From Pseudomonadota bacterium (GTDB taxonomy: Bacteria; Desulfobacterota; Binatia; UBA1149): a stretch of DNA of 55,577 nucleotides. The stretch lies in contig JACNKC010000090.1 in assembly GCA_014382245.1 (NCBI GenBank), forward strand, positions 1-55,577, given 5' to 3'. Of this stretch, positions 1 to 7,655 are shown piece by piece; positions within the stretch are counted from its first letter, which is position 1; each line of letters starts with the position of its first letter. A program made the translations under genes and the position numbers. Under the pieces are notes generated by a model. It was not told the origin of the DNA, searched no databases, and was given only the letters and a program-made list of their open reading frames with translations.

Positions 1-2
1 TG

Positions 3-902
3 AGTACGCGACGCCGAAACTCCGATGTATATCCCCGTCTGCCCATGGTGCCCTCTGTCCGAGGCGAAGCTGGTGCCTGGTATGTGATCTCGTCATCCAA
101 TGCGAATTTCGGTGGTGTAAAATTCGACAGGGATTTCATGATCAATCGCTCCGTTGATAACGGTGTCACGTGGACCTCCAAGGCTGTCCTGAACACGAGC
201 GCCGACAAGGATGTTCCCAGGGGTGGTTTCGTGGATACAGACCACGAGCGCTCTATTGCCTACGACGGCGTGTCCAAGTGGGTCGTCGCGTGGGAGTCCA
301 CGTTTGCTTACGAGGGTAAGCTGGACGGGGATCGTGACGTTTTGTTTGCGACCTCATCGGACGACTGTCCCGCTGCACCCACGCCGGCTTGTCGCAGTAC
401 CTTGGCATCGAAAAAATCCCGGCTGAAGATCAAGGACCATCGCAAGGGCAATGACGCCCTGGATTGGAAACGGAAAGGCTCTGCCACGAGCCTGGCCGAT
501 TTTGATGACCCCGTTGGCGGCACCGACTACGTGCTGTGCGTCTACGATGACGTGGGTGGGGTTTCCCGGCTGATAGCCGAACAGGATATTCCCGGTGGCG
601 AGACGTGCAAGAAGGGTGCTGCCTGCTGGACGGCCAGAGCCGGGGTCGGGTTTGACTACAAGGACTCGGCCTCTGACCACGGGGGAGTCAAGACAGCACG
701 CCTGGCCGCCGGAACAGACGGAAAGACAAAGCTGTCGATGAAGGCCAAGGGGCCTTTCGTCGCGCCGCCCAGGCTGCCGCTCGAACAGAGCCCGTCTGTG
801 GTGGTCGAGTTGCACAACCTTGATAGCGGTACCTGCTGGAGTGCGAGCTACTCTGCTAACGATCGCAACGATCCCAAAGTGTTCAAGGCGACGTCCGACT
901 GA
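3..902 (+). CDS. C-terminal part of a secreted sialidase-like (Asp-box) protein, 5' truncated
   Basis: The reading frame is open to the left edge of the window, so the true start lies outside. The first ATG in view, at 45, is not preceded by a convincing ribosome binding site. Near the N-terminal end of the visible part is an Asp-box-like motif, SVDNGVTW, typical of BNR/sialidase beta-propeller blades. The last 170 or so residues form a separate Cys-containing domain with the landmarks LCVYD, ACWTA, GFDYKD, LPLEQSP and a terminal FKATSD. I recall a similar tail on extracellular proteins of environmental deltaproteobacteria-like genomes, but cannot verify it. Substrate and enzymatic activity cannot be judged from this fragment. 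It converges with the next gene and overlaps its 3' end by 20 bases. Confidence 0.6.
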   Translation, partial: STRRRNSDVYPRLPMVPSVRGEAGAWYVISSSNANFGGVKFDRDFMINRSVDNGVTWTSKAVLNTSADKDVPRGGFVDTDHERSIAYDGVSKWVVAWESTFAYEGKLDGDRDVLFATSSDDCPAAPTPACRSTLASKKSRLKIKDHRKGNDALDWKRKGSATSLADFDDPVGGTDYVLCVYDDVGGVSRLIAEQDIPGGETCKKGAACWTARAGVGFDYKDSASDHGGVKTARLAAGTDGKTKLSMKAKGPFVAPPRLPLEQSPSVVVELHNLDSGTCWSASYSANDRNDPKVFKATSD

Positions 903-1650
903 GAAATACCCGCTCCTGCAGGGTGTCGTTTGAAGGCTCTGGCAGGTTCTCCAGCGCGAGAATTATGGCCGCGACCTTCTTCGCCACGGCGTTGCCGCCT
1001 TGGTTCTCGCGAAGCTCAACGAGCATCTGCCGCGCGTAAGGATACCCCCGGATCGCTCGCGCCATCCACTCGGCGTCAGCAGCGAGAAACTGCGAGTAGC
1101 GTTGTTCGTCGCCGGCTATGTACTCGCCGATAGCGAGCACGGCCTTCTCTCGGCGGTCAACAGAAGGCGACGCAAAGGCAGCTTCCATAAGTGATCGCGG
1201 CAGCCAGAGACGGTGGTTGCCGGTGGCTGTACTCGAGGTCTGCCTACGATTATGAACACGCGAGGTTTTTGTTCCGAGCACCTCCAGGCGGGAAACGCGC
1301 AGCTGATCGCCCTGGGAGCGCAGCCGCAGCGTGTGGCTCTCCTGTCTGAGAAGTCTCGGAAGTACCTCGTGCAGGGGCAGACGCTCATAGCTCGCTCGGA
1401 CGGGCCGGTCCGCGGCGTCGTATGACGCGAGTTCAACGCCGGCACGAATACAGAGGTCGGAGATCAACATCTTCAGCGAGCTCGACGCACCGACTAGGGT
1501 GGTGCGTTGCTCGGCATCGACCTCAATACGAATAGGCTCGGCGATCGCGGTTGCTGGGAGCTGCAGCCCGACAAACAGCGCCACGCCAGCGATCAGCGTG
1601 CTTGACCGAATCCAGTGATCGCCATGTTTCGTTATGATGTAATCGCCCAA
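883..1650 (-). CDS. Exported protein with a secretin/TonB short N-terminal (STN)-like domain
   Basis: A 255-residue protein with an N-terminal hydrophobic segment (IAGVALFVGL) ending at a signal-peptidase-like site (AIA|EP). Residues of roughly 50 to 110 resemble an STN domain: a beta-alpha-beta unit with LISDLCIRAGVELAS followed by a hydrophobic-patterned segment ending in LRVSRLEVLG. In secretins and TonB receptors this domain precedes the pore, but here no pore domain follows. The C-terminal half is a charged, probably helical region without a family I recognise. The start is TTG at 1650; no better in-frame start precedes the signal peptide, so the exact start is uncertain. It is monocistronic and convergent with the upstream partial gene. 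Confidence 0.6.
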   Translation of the reverse strand: MGDYIITKHGDHWIRSSTLIAGVALFVGLQLPATAIAEPIRIEVDAEQRTTLVGASSSLKMLISDLCIRAGVELASYDAADRPVRASYERLPLHEVLPRLLRQESHTLRLRSQGDQLRVSRLEVLGTKTSRVHNRRQTSSTATGNHRLWLPRSLMEAAFASPSVDRREKAVLAIGEYIAGDEQRYSQFLAADAEWMARAIRGYPYARQMLVELRENQGGNAVAKKVAAIILALENLPEPSNDTLQERVFLSRTSP

Positions 1651-1708
1651 TACGCACCACCGCTAATGCAACAGCAACGCTACGCCAAGGTTCCATGACG
1701 TTTTACCC

Positions 1709-1740
1709 AAACAGTTCTAGCCCTATCGTGAGGGCTGTTT
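1709..1740 (-). terminator. Possible terminator after the histone-deacetylase-like gene
   Basis: A 6-bp inverted repeat (AGCCCT, loop ATCGTG, AGGGCT at 1719-1736) lies 19 bases beyond the stop of the minus-strand gene at 1755. Flanking AAACAG and CTGTTT extend the symmetry. The U-rich tract on the minus strand is weak, so termination is only plausible. Confidence 0.3.
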
Positions 1741-1754
1741 CCGCCCTGCGTCGC

Positions 1755-2774
1755 CTACAGGCCCCAGGTCGCCCCGAGCAACTGCCTGGTTTTTTCAGTG
1801 TCGGGGCCGGCCTCGGCCTGTCCCGGCCAGCCGACGCGTTGGCCGCCGAGCACCCCCAGCACCGAGTCCACCGAACAGCTCAGCGAGGCCAGATCGTAGC
1901 CGCCTTCGAGCAGCAACATCGCACGCCCGTCGGCCGAGCTATCTGCCAGCCCAAGCAGGTCCGAGGCCATGCAGGCAAAGTCGTGCTCGTCCAGGCCAAC
2001 CTGTGCCAGGGGGTCGTCTCGGTGGGCGTCAAAGCCGGCGGACACTAGTACGAAGCCAGGATCAAACGCAGTGGCCACCGGCAGCAGCACCTCCCTGAAG
2101 GCCGACTCGTAGCCGGCCCAGTCGGCGCCGGCCGCCATCGGCAGGTTGACGGTAAATCCCTCTCCCGGGCCCTGGCCGGTTTCTCCACAGGCGCCGCTGC
2201 CCGGATACCAGGGGTACTGGTGCAACGAAACGTACATAACGCCGGGGTCGTCGTAGAAGCGGTGCTGGGTGCCGTTGCCGTGGTGGACGTCCCAGTCCAC
2301 GATCAGCACGCGTTCCACGCCGTGCACCCGTCTCAGGTGCTGGGCTACGACAGCCACGTTGTTGAACAGGCAGAATCCCATCGGGTGATCGCGCTCGGCG
2401 TGGTGCCCCGGCGGCCTGAGAGCAGCAAAGCCGTTATCTACGCGGCCCTCTACTATGGCATCGGCCAGGGCCATGGCCCCGCCCGCGGCCAGGCGGGCGG
2501 CCTCGAAGGAATCCTTGCAGGCAACCGTGTCGGCGTCGAAGCGGGTGAGCGCGGAGCCGGCGCTACCGGCCACCAACGAAACGTGCTGCTGGTCGTGCAC
2601 CGCCAGCAGCTCCGCGTCGTTGGCCGTGCGGGCCTCGACGCGCACGAGCGACGAGTGCCGCGGCTCGTTGAACAACAGGTCCAGGGCCGCCAGGCGTTCG
2701 GCGCGCTCGGGATGCCCCGCCCCGGGGTCGTGAAGACGGAACCTGTCGTCGCGAAGCAAACCGGTGATAGCCAC
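1755..2774 (-). CDS. Histone deacetylase superfamily amidohydrolase
   Basis: 339 residues spanning the whole arginase/deacetylase fold. Family signatures are all present: HPERAERL near the N-terminus, RPPGHHA, DWDVHHGNGT (zinc ligands and the active-site His pair), SAGFDAHRDDPL, and LEGGYD near the C-terminus. The family removes acetyl or related acyl groups from amines; bacterial members act on acetylpolyamines, acetoin-related substrates or protein lysines. The sequence alone does not tell which. The catalytic set looks intact, so activity is expected. The start is GTG at 2774, which begins directly at the conserved core. The gene is divergent from tatA, sharing a 112-base intergenic region. 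Confidence 0.9.
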   Translation of the reverse strand: MAITGLLRDDRFRLHDPGAGHPERAERLAALDLLFNEPRHSSLVRVEARTANDAELLAVHDQQHVSLVAGSAGSALTRFDADTVACKDSFEAARLAAGGAMALADAIVEGRVDNGFAALRPPGHHAERDHPMGFCLFNNVAVVAQHLRRVHGVERVLIVDWDVHHGNGTQHRFYDDPGVMYVSLHQYPWYPGSGACGETGQGPGEGFTVNLPMAAGADWAGYESAFREVLLPVATAFDPGFVLVSAGFDAHRDDPLAQVGLDEHDFACMASDLLGLADSSADGRAMLLLEGGYDLASLSCSVDSVLGVLGGQRVGWPGQAEAGPDTEKTRQLLGATWGL

Positions 2775-2845
2775 GCCCCCGGTCTAGCCCGGATAGCTGA
2801 CCCGGGCCAGCGGGCAGCGCGCGGTCAACCGTCTCGACCTCTACC

Positions 2846-2874
2846 TTGACAGCCACCGCCACCGCACCTAGCGT
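2846..2874 (+). promoter_or_regulatory. Putative sigma70-type promoter for tatAC
   Basis: A perfect TTGACA (2846-2851) is followed after 17 bases by TAGCGT (2869-2874), which keeps the most conserved -10 positions T1, A2 and T6. Predicted transcription would begin near 2881, only about six bases before the tatA ATG. No Shine-Dalgarno precedes that ATG, so the message could be nearly leaderless. Confidence 0.4.
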
Positions 2875-2886
2875 TAGCGCTGCACG

Positions 2887-3231
2887 ATGTTCGGCATAGG
2901 ACCCACGGAACTGATCGTAATACTGGTCATCGCCCTGCTGGTGATAGGCCCTAAGAAGCTACCCGACCTGGCGAAGTCGCTGGGCAAGGGACTGGCCGAG
3001 TTCCGGCGGGCCACATCCGACATCACCACCGAGCTCGACAACGCGCGCATCGTTGTGCAGGACCAGGTGGAACAGGCCGCCAGCGCCCACGACAAAAACA
3101 TAGACAAGAAACGCGCGCCCGCCAGTTCCCAGGCTGGGAGTTCCGAGGCTGAGAGTTCCGAGGCTGGCAAGGCTGGGCCCGATATCGACGACGACAAAGA
3201 CGGCGACGGCGACAAGCGGAACGACGACTGA
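2887..3231 (+). CDS. tatA: Sec-independent protein translocase TatA/TatB-type subunit
   Basis: A 114-residue single-span protein with the classic layout: [20 protein letters not shown] as N-terminal membrane helix, the hinge GPKKLPDL, then an amphipathic helix ([15 protein letters not shown]) and a charged, disordered tail. It assembles with TatC to export folded proteins carrying twin-arginine signals. GPKKLP plus the length fit TatA or a TatA/TatB bifunctional form; no separate second TatA-like gene is nearby. The C-terminal tail holds a three-unit Ser-Ser-Glu/Gln-Ala repeat encoded by a 15-bp minisatellite. The stop overlaps the tatC start by one base, so the two are translationally coupled. 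No clear Shine-Dalgarno is visible. Confidence 0.9.
   Translation: MFGIGPTELIVILVIALLVIGPKKLPDLAKSLGKGLAEFRRATSDITTELDNARIVVQDQVEQAASAHDKNIDKKRAPASSQAGSSEAESSEAGKAGPDIDDDKDGDGDKRNDD
3124..3168 (+). repeat. Three 15-bp tandem repeats inside tatA
   Basis: Units at 3124-3138, 3139-3153 and 3154-3168 differ at only a few bases and encode Ser-Ser-(Gln/Glu)-Ala-(Gly/Glu) in the disordered C-terminal tail. Copy-number change would keep the frame. Confidence 0.8.
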
Positions 3232-3998
3232 TGGCCGAGCTCGAGCTTCCGCTCAGCGGCCACCTCGAAGAACTAAGGCGCAGGCTGGGCATCGCCTTGG
3301 TCGCAACGCTGGCCGCCTTCGCCCTGTGCTACCCCGGTTCGGAGTTCTTCTTCGACCTGCTCACGGCACCACTGTTCAGCGCTGCCGAGGGAACGCCGGG
3401 GGTAAAACTCATCGGCACGGGAGTGGCCGAGGCCTTTTTCACGCGCTTGAAGGTGGCGCTGGTAGCAGCCCTGTTCGTCGCCCTGCCCGTCATCCTCTAC
3501 CAGTTGTGGTTGTTCATCCTGCCGGCGCTGCGCCTGGGAGAGATCCGCTACCTGCGCTCCTTCGTGTTCTTCGGCTCGATGTTTTTCATCGCCGGCGGCG
3601 TCTTCTGCTACCGCGTGGTGTTTCCCATCGGGTTACCCTTCTTCCTGGCCGAGTACAGCCGCATAGGCATAGAGCCCACCCTGCGCATCAGCGAGTACCT
3701 GTCTTTTACCTCGCGCATGCTGCTGGCCTTCGGACTCACCTTCGAAATGCCCATCGCGACTTTCTTCCTGGCCCGGACGGGACTGGTCACCCATGTAACC
3801 TTGCTGCAGAAAGGTCGCTACGCTGTGCTGGTCATGTTCGTGATGGCCGCCATACTGACGCCACCCGACGCCGTGTCGCAGATGCTGATGGTGCTGCCGC
3901 TGCTGCTGCTGTACCTCCTGTCGATAGGCGTGGCCTGGGCTTTCGGCCGCGATCGCAAGGCCGACACTGACAACTCCGACACCGGCAACGACGACTGA
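3231..3998 (+). CDS. tatC: Sec-independent protein translocase TatC
   Basis: 255 residues with six predicted membrane spans. It begins with the diagnostic [19 protein letters not shown]; the segment HLEELRRR is the cytoplasmic N-terminal signature that binds twin-arginine signal peptides. Further landmarks are FEMPIATFFLARTG and ILTPPDAVSQ in the C-terminal half, both typical of TatC. It is the receptor core of the Tat translocon in the inner membrane. Its ATG overlaps the tatA stop (TGATG). The C-terminus is Asp-rich and cytoplasmic. It converges with the following minus-strand gene after 20 bases, with no obvious terminator in between. Confidence 0.96.
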   Translation: MAELELPLSGHLEELRRRLGIALVATLAAFALCYPGSEFFFDLLTAPLFSAAEGTPGVKLIGTGVAEAFFTRLKVALVAALFVALPVILYQLWLFILPALRLGEIRYLRSFVFFGSMFFIAGGVFCYRVVFPIGLPFFLAEYSRIGIEPTLRISEYLSFTSRMLLAFGLTFEMPIATFFLARTGLVTHVTLLQKGRYAVLVMFVMAAILTPPDAVSQMLMVLPLLLLYLLSIGVAWAFGRDRKADTDNSDTGNDD

Positions 3999-4018
3999 CC
4001 ACAGTCGCTGCCGACCGA

Positions 4019-4363
4019 TCAGTCGCGCAGTTCGTCGAGCAGATCGCTGGACTGCAATTCGACCAGCGCGGGCGGCAGCTCAGACGCGGGCACCAGCAAC
4101 ACCTCGTCTATGTCGGCCAGCACGGCGGCCACCTGTTCGCAGGAGCCAGGCACCGCCAGTAAGGCCACCAGTGCGCGGCCCTGGCGATAGTGTGGCAGCG
4201 CGGTCCTTATAACCCCGGCGCCCTCGTAGGACTCGAGCAGGACCTTCAGGTGCACACACTCGCTGCGCGGCAGGTCGACAAACAGCAGGTACAGGCCCAG
4301 GCGCTCGCTGTAAGCGTCGGCAGGCCACGAGGATGGCGGACCGTCTTTCACAAGATTCGCCAT
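4019..4363 (-). CDS. Small DUF4911-like protein
   Basis: 114 residues from the ATG at 4363 (MANLVKDGPP). This start is preferred over a longer frame because it overlaps the preceding gene's stop in a TGATG junction. The pattern LYLLFVDLPRSECVHLKVLLESYEGAGVIRT followed by a short valine-rich strand and ALLAVP resembles the DUF4911-type domain, a small alpha/beta unit of unknown role; the assignment is from memory of the pattern. No catalytic residues stand out. It is the last gene of a three-gene minus-strand unit with a membrane-anchored zinc-ribbon protein and an AsmA-like protein. Confidence 0.6.
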   Translation of the reverse strand: MANLVKDGPPSSWPADAYSERLGLYLLFVDLPRSECVHLKVLLESYEGAGVIRTALPHYRQGRALVALLAVPGSCEQVAAVLADIDEVLLVPASELPPALVELQSSDLLDELRD

Positions 4364-4683
4364 CAGTGGTAGGCCGCGGTCACGTCGAAGTAGAGGTAGC
4401 CCTGCTCTTCGCAGCTGTCGCACTCCACGCGCACCACGCGCACGCGCCTGTCCTGGTCACCGGCGGTACCTTCGCCCAGGCTCTTCATGCGGCCGCCGCA
4501 GTGGCAACGCCGGCGCTCGATTTCGGCGTCGATCTCCTTGAACCCACTGACCTTCTTCGCGGTATCAGCGCTGCCCCCGGGCAGCATCCTGAGCTTGCGG
4601 GCGAGCAACCGGCGCCTGGCCAGCTTCCAGCCCGCGAACGACAGCGCCACGATGAGCGCCAGTCCGAGCGCAGAAAACACCAC
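4363..4683 (-). CDS. Membrane-anchored small protein with a four-cysteine knuckle
   Basis: 106 residues: one N-terminal membrane helix (FSALGLALIVALSFAGW), a basic stretch (KLARRRLLARKLR), then CHCGG and, about 30 residues on, CDSC, which together could bind one zinc ion as a ribbon. The protein ends in a short aromatic tail. I do not recognise the family. The start is GTG at 4683, directly after the stop of the AsmA-like gene, and its own stop overlaps the next gene by one base, so the three are almost certainly co-translated. A role tied to the envelope protein upstream is possible but unproven. Confidence 0.55.
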   Translation of the reverse strand: MVFSALGLALIVALSFAGWKLARRRLLARKLRMLPGGSADTAKKVSGFKEIDAEIERRRCHCGGRMKSLGEGTAGDQDRRVRVVRVECDSCEEQGYLYFDVTAAYH

Positions 4684-6732
4684 TCAGCGCCCGAAATGTG
4701 TGTAGAGCGAAGGCAGTTCCATCGGGATTTCTTCGCTCGGCAGGTCCGCCACTGGCGGGATCACGCCTACCCGGTAACGGCTGATGAAATCCTGGTCCAG
4801 CTCCACGCGCAGGGCCGACAGGGGGCCACTGATGCGCAACGGCACGCGCAGGTTCCGGTCTACACCCAGCTCCAGCACGCAGTCGAGCTCCAGGCTGGCC
4901 GGTTTCATGCCGGCTGTGGCCCTGTCGCTAACGGCCAGGCGACCGGCGCCTGACAGGCGACCACCACCGGGGCGGCCACCCTCAAGACGAACGTCCAGGT
5001 CAGCTATGAGAACGCCGTCGCCGTCGCTGACGAAGTCCATCGCCAGGCGATCAAATACCGTGGCTGCAGCAGCACCGGAAGCAAGGTCGTACGGCCTACC
5101 CTCCAGGGCTGCCCTGGCGGCACCCACCAGGTCCACACCGGCCAGCACGCCGTCGTGCAGGGCCAGGCGGCCCGCAGACTTGAGCTGACTGCGGTTGGGG
5201 CCACCGTGGTCGGCCATGGCGTCAAGTGCGCCGCTTACCTGCAAACCCTCCAGGCCGCTGACGTCGACGAGCAACGCCTCCACATCAGCGTCGTCGATGA
5301 CAACGCTCAGCCGTATATCCCGGCCCGCGGGGTTCTCCCCCCCGCTGTCCAACGATACCGCGCCACCCACCGACACCGTGCCGTCCCAGATGGCCATGTT
5401 CATGGCGTTGAGGCGGAATACATCCTTCCACCACACCAGCCCCGAGCGCGCGTCGCTGAGCGTCACCGGGCCGGCCTTGAGTTCGCGAGCCTTGAAAGAA
5501 GCCGAAAGGTCGGCGTTAATACTATGGATGGCTCCCGCAAAACTCGTGTCGGTGGCCTGCATCTGCAACCAGGGCAGCGGCGAGAGATCCACCGAGTCGG
5601 CGGTCACCTCGTAGCGCAACGCCGTGGCCTCGGGCGTGCCGGTGAGCTTGAGGGTTCCCGTCAGCGTGGTCTGCGGCACGAGCTCCCCCTCCAGTCCGAA
5701 GTCAGCCAGGAGCGCGGCCAGCTCCACGTCCTCGGCCCGCACCCTCATCGACGCCTCCGCCGACCTGCGTCGGCTCAGCCACCCCAGGGCGGTAAAGTCC
5801 TGTCCGTAAGCGCTGAGCGAGGCGCTCTTTACGCGCAGCCTGGAATCGTCCAGCGACATGGTCGACTGCAGCTCGAGGCGATCGCGGAGACCGTACATGT
5901 CCACCCCCACCGAGCCCGTGACGCCGAACAGCAGCGGCTCCGCCGGCATATCGTCGTTGCCACGCTCGCCAATGAAACCGCCACCCTTGATGTCGAGGTC
6001 AAGCTCGCCGACCAGCCACGGCGGCAACCAGTCACCGATGGCACCCCGCAGCAACTGCGGCGAGGCCCCGCTCAGGGCGACTTCAAAATCGAGGCCGTGA
6101 CCGCCCGTGGGACCGGCCCCGGCCAGCAGGGTGCCCGACGAACTCACGCTGCCGCCCCCGGCGGGCTTCGCCTCTACGGTGAACGCCAGCCCTCCATTCG
6201 CGGCAGTCCAGAAATCACCTTCCAACTGCCCGAGCTCCAGGGCCAGCGGGGGGTCGTAGCTGTTGTCCAGCAGTTGAACGCTACCGTCGATTACCGATCG
6301 TACTTGCGCGAGCAACCGCAGCACGAGCTCGCCGGTACGCGGCCCGGGTTCCCCGCTCGATAAAAGATGCTCGCCGTCCCCGTTGATCTCCAGGCGAAGC
6401 GTGGGCGCTACAACTTCTACGCCGGCGGCTTCCACCCTGCCCATGAGCAAGGGCAGCAAGCGCGGACGTATGCGTACCGACTCGGCCGTGAGCACTTCGA
6501 CGGCTGGCTGCTTGCCCCGTTCTACGCTGATGACCACGTCGCTGATCTCGGCGGCCGGACGGGGAAAGAAAACAAGGCCCGCGGTGCCATATTCGGCCGT
6601 CATCCCGGGCAACTCCTGTGCGCGTGCGGCAAAAGCCTCGAAGTCGGTCACGATACGAGTGCGCAATGACGACAGAGAAAACCCCAGCAACGCGGCCAAG
6701 GCCACGCAGGCAGCTACCAGAAGCTTACGCAT
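4684..6732 (-). CDS. AsmA-family envelope protein
   Basis: 682 residues from the ATG at 6732 (MRKLLVAACVALAALLGF). A longer frame exists upstream, but its extra 67 residues look like non-coding translation and would bury the signal anchor. One N-terminal membrane anchor is followed by a long beta-rich, periplasmic region of alternating hydrophobic strands with DxxLxxxDGxxxA-type patterns (ALHDGVLAGVDLVGAAR near the C-terminus is typical of AsmA). Such proteins form elongated hydrophobic grooves bridging inner and outer membrane and are linked to phospholipid transport. The length is in the range of the family. It heads a three-gene unit and is divergent from the crotonase gene. Confidence 0.8.
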   Translation of the reverse strand: MRKLLVAACVALAALLGFSLSSLRTRIVTDFEAFAARAQELPGMTAEYGTAGLVFFPRPAAEISDVVISVERGKQPAVEVLTAESVRIRPRLLPLLMGRVEAAGVEVVAPTLRLEINGDGEHLLSSGEPGPRTGELVLRLLAQVRSVIDGSVQLLDNSYDPPLALELGQLEGDFWTAANGGLAFTVEAKPAGGGSVSSSGTLLAGAGPTGGHGLDFEVALSGASPQLLRGAIGDWLPPWLVGELDLDIKGGGFIGERGNDDMPAEPLLFGVTGSVGVDMYGLRDRLELQSTMSLDDSRLRVKSASLSAYGQDFTALGWLSRRRSAEASMRVRAEDVELAALLADFGLEGELVPQTTLTGTLKLTGTPEATALRYEVTADSVDLSPLPWLQMQATDTSFAGAIHSINADLSASFKARELKAGPVTLSDARSGLVWWKDVFRLNAMNMAIWDGTVSVGGAVSLDSGGENPAGRDIRLSVVIDDADVEALLVDVSGLEGLQVSGALDAMADHGGPNRSQLKSAGRLALHDGVLAGVDLVGAARAALEGRPYDLASGAAAATVFDRLAMDFVSDGDGVLIADLDVRLEGGRPGGGRLSGAGRLAVSDRATAGMKPASLELDCVLELGVDRNLRVPLRISGPLSALRVELDQDFISRYRVGVIPPVADLPSEEIPMELPSLYTHFGR

Positions 6733-6733
6733 C

Positions 6734-6766
6734 GGCGCAACAACCCGTACCGCGGCAACTTGCGCC
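6734..6766. promoter_or_regulatory. Inverted repeat in the AsmA/crotonase divergent region
   Basis: GGCGCAA (6734-6740) and TTGCGCC (6760-6766) form a perfect 7-bp inverted repeat with a 19-base spacer. A second overlapping one is CGCGGC (6751-6756) with GCCGCG (6764-6769). They could be an operator for a dimeric regulator controlling either divergent gene. A TTGACT hexamer at 6770-6775 is a possible -35 for the crotonase gene, but no good -10 follows. Confidence 0.3.
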
Positions 6767-6833
6767 GCGTTGACTGTGTTCACCCGCGACGCTAACCACA
6801 AGCATGCCCGTGGTGGCGCCCGGAGGAGCAACG

Positions 6834-7640
6834 ATGTCGGACGAAAGCTTATCGTATGAAACCATAGAACTGAGCAGCACCGACCAGGGAGTAACAACCA
6901 TGCTCCTGGACAGGCCCGATGAGCGTAACGCAATGAACGTCGCCATGGGGAGGGAGATACAGCAGGCGGTCGAGAGCATCAACGCGGACCCCCACTGCCG
7001 CGTGGTGATCATAAGGGGCAGCGGGCGGGCCTTCAGCGCCGGCGGCGACCTCAAGAGCCTGGCCCACGAGGCCGGACTCGGCGGCGACGGCAGCGGCCTG
7101 GGCGGAGGGTCAAGCTTCTACCGGCTTTTTCTGTCGATAACCGAGCTGCGCGTACCCTCCATAGCGGCGATCAACGGTCACGCCATAGGCGCCGGGCTGT
7201 GCTTTGCCCTGGGCGCCGACCTGCGCGTGATGCACCAGAAAGCCAAGGTGGGCATGACCTTCGTAAAACTGGGCATCCACCCGGGAATGGCTGCCACGTG
7301 GACCCTGCCGCGACTGGTGGGCCCAGCGGTTGCCGCCGAGCTGCTCTACACCGGCCGCCTGGTTACGGCCGACGAAGCGCTGGCCATGGGACTGGTCAAC
7401 CGCACAGCGGACGAAGACTTCGACGAGGTGGTAGCCGAGTTGGCGGCGGGCGTGGCCGACAGCGGCCCGGTGGCCGTGCGGGCCGTCAAGGAAACCCTGG
7501 CCGGAACCTGGGAAAGGAGCCTCGACGAAGCCATGGAGCTTGAGTCGACTACCCAGGCCATGACCTTCAATACCGACGATGCCCGCGAGGGAATGAAGGC
7601 GATAATGGAGAAACGGTCGCCGCGCTTCGAGGGCCGCTGA
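6834..7640 (+). CDS. Crotonase-fold (enoyl-CoA hydratase/isomerase family) protein without the hydratase glutamates
   Basis: 268 residues from the ATG at 6834, chosen over an in-frame ATG at 6804 because GGAGGA lies just upstream of 6834. The crotonase fold is clear: LDRPDERNAMN, the oxyanion-hole segments AFSAGGDLKSL and NGHAIGAGL, and a C-terminal region with KRSPRFEG. By my alignment to classical enoyl-CoA hydratase, the two catalytic glutamates fall on Cys (GAGLCFALGAD) and Phe (MTFVKLGIHPG). It therefore probably binds an acyl-CoA but may catalyse isomerisation, hydrolysis or another crotonase reaction instead of hydration. It stands alone on the plus strand. Confidence 0.85.
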   Translation: MSDESLSYETIELSSTDQGVTTMLLDRPDERNAMNVAMGREIQQAVESINADPHCRVVIIRGSGRAFSAGGDLKSLAHEAGLGGDGSGLGGGSSFYRLFLSITELRVPSIAAINGHAIGAGLCFALGADLRVMHQKAKVGMTFVKLGIHPGMAATWTLPRLVGPAVAAELLYTGRLVTADEALAMGLVNRTADEDFDEVVAELAAGVADSGPVAVRAVKETLAGTWERSLDEAMELESTTQAMTFNTDDAREGMKAIMEKRSPRFEGR

Positions 7641-7655
7641 TCTTCACCAGGATAT

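Noticed and set aside
5155-6363. A 402-codon plus-strand frame opposite the AsmA gene
   Set aside because: Antisense shadow with atypical His/Gln/Arg-rich composition; the AsmA frame has a signal anchor and family pattern.
6733-6933. 67-residue N-terminal extension of the AsmA-like protein
   Set aside because: The extra residues are Cys/Trp/Arg-rich, unlike a coding N-terminus, and overlap the upstream region of the divergent crotonase gene; the signal anchor starts at 6732.
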